Shown piece by piece: positions 18,898 to 19,104 of a stretch of 19,104 nt of DNA. The stretch spans positions 1-19,104 of the forward strand of contig BBXU01002864.1 of the NCBI GenBank assembly GCA_001598975.1. The letters are read 5' to 3'. A model generated the notes under the pieces. That model made no database searches. It was not told where the DNA came from and was given only the letters and a program-made list of their open reading frames with translations. The position numbers were made by a program, and so were the translations under genes. Source of the DNA: Parachlorella kessleri (lineage: Eukaryota > Chlorophyta > Trebouxiophyceae > Chlorellales > Chlorellaceae). Within the stretch, counting starts at the first letter, position 1. Every line of letters starts with the position of its first letter.

Positions 18898-19050
18898 GCT
18901 CGGCCCTACCCCCACCCTACCCACGCAGCGGCTTGACCCTAGCTCAGCCCTGCCCCCAGACTACCACGCTCGGCCCTAGCTCCCACCTACCCACGCAACG
19001 TCTTGAGCCTAGCCCGGCCCTACCCCAACCCTACCCACGCAGCGGCTTGA
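18898..19050. repeat. Degenerate C-rich tandem repeats with period 70/44 bp
   Basis: The core CTACCCACGCAGCGGCTTGA occurs at 18917-18936 and 19031-19050, with a two-mismatch copy at 18987-19006. GCTCGGCCCTA or a variant precedes each copy. The spacing of 70 then 44 suggests the last unit lost about 26 bp. Confidence 0.8.
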
Positions 19051-19104
19051 TACCTCCATACCTCCATACAAAGAGTGGAGGCAGGGGTGAGCTAGGGTCA
19101 AGCC
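18930..19104. repeat. Inverted repeat reaching the window edge
   Basis: 18930-18954 (GGCTTGACCCTAGCTCAGCC...) is the reverse complement of 19080-19104 with one mismatch in 25. The second arm ends at the last base of the window, so the repeat may continue outside it. Confidence 0.85.

Overview
The window looks like a piece of a green-algal (chlorophyte) nuclear chromosome. Every gene is cut into 8-12 short exons by GT-AG introns of about 80-500 bp, with a few GC-AG introns. Coding exons are GC-rich, candidate polyadenylation signals are TGTAA, and protein families are plant/algal in type. There is no operon, tRNA, rRNA or CRISPR. The lineage is an inference from gene style, not from a marker gene.

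Four protein-coding genes were rebuilt exon by exon; all exon phases join in frame. (1) Minus strand, 2876 down to 66 and running off the left edge: a Nei/NEIL-type DNA glycosylase, 285 residues visible, with a Val2 nucleophile position, Lys52, helix-two-turn-helix and zinc finger. A possible organelle-targeting extension lies in frame upstream (2877-2972). (2) Minus strand, 8191 down to 3401: a 428-residue type II membrane glycosyltransferase of the GT77 (XEG113/RRA-like) family. (3) Plus strand, 8684-12541: a 490-residue BAHD-type acyltransferase with HCVTD and DFGFG motifs. (4) Plus strand, 14211-17860: a 440-residue Deg/HtrA serine protease with a His-Asp-Ser triad and one PDZ domain; its first three exons are the least certain.

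Genes 2 and 3 are head to head, about 0.49 kb apart, so that interval probably holds both promoters. Genes 1 and 2 are head to tail on the minus strand. Between genes 3 and 4 lies an 884-bp element with perfect 26-bp terminal inverted repeats flanked by TA. It sits between the acyltransferase stop codon and the nearest downstream TGTAA, so probably in that gene's 3' UTR. The right end (17861-19104) holds the protease 3' UTR and then repeat-rich DNA whose inverted repeat reaches the window edge.

The most unusual structure is exon copying inside introns. In the glycosylase, an exon end plus its splice donor is repeated as three units spaced 97-99 bp apart. In the protease, part of the PDZ-encoding exon is repeated 151 bp downstream as a decayed in-intron copy. 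The four genes do not form an evident pathway; only the glycosyltransferase/acyltransferase pair has an arrangement that suggests shared regulation.
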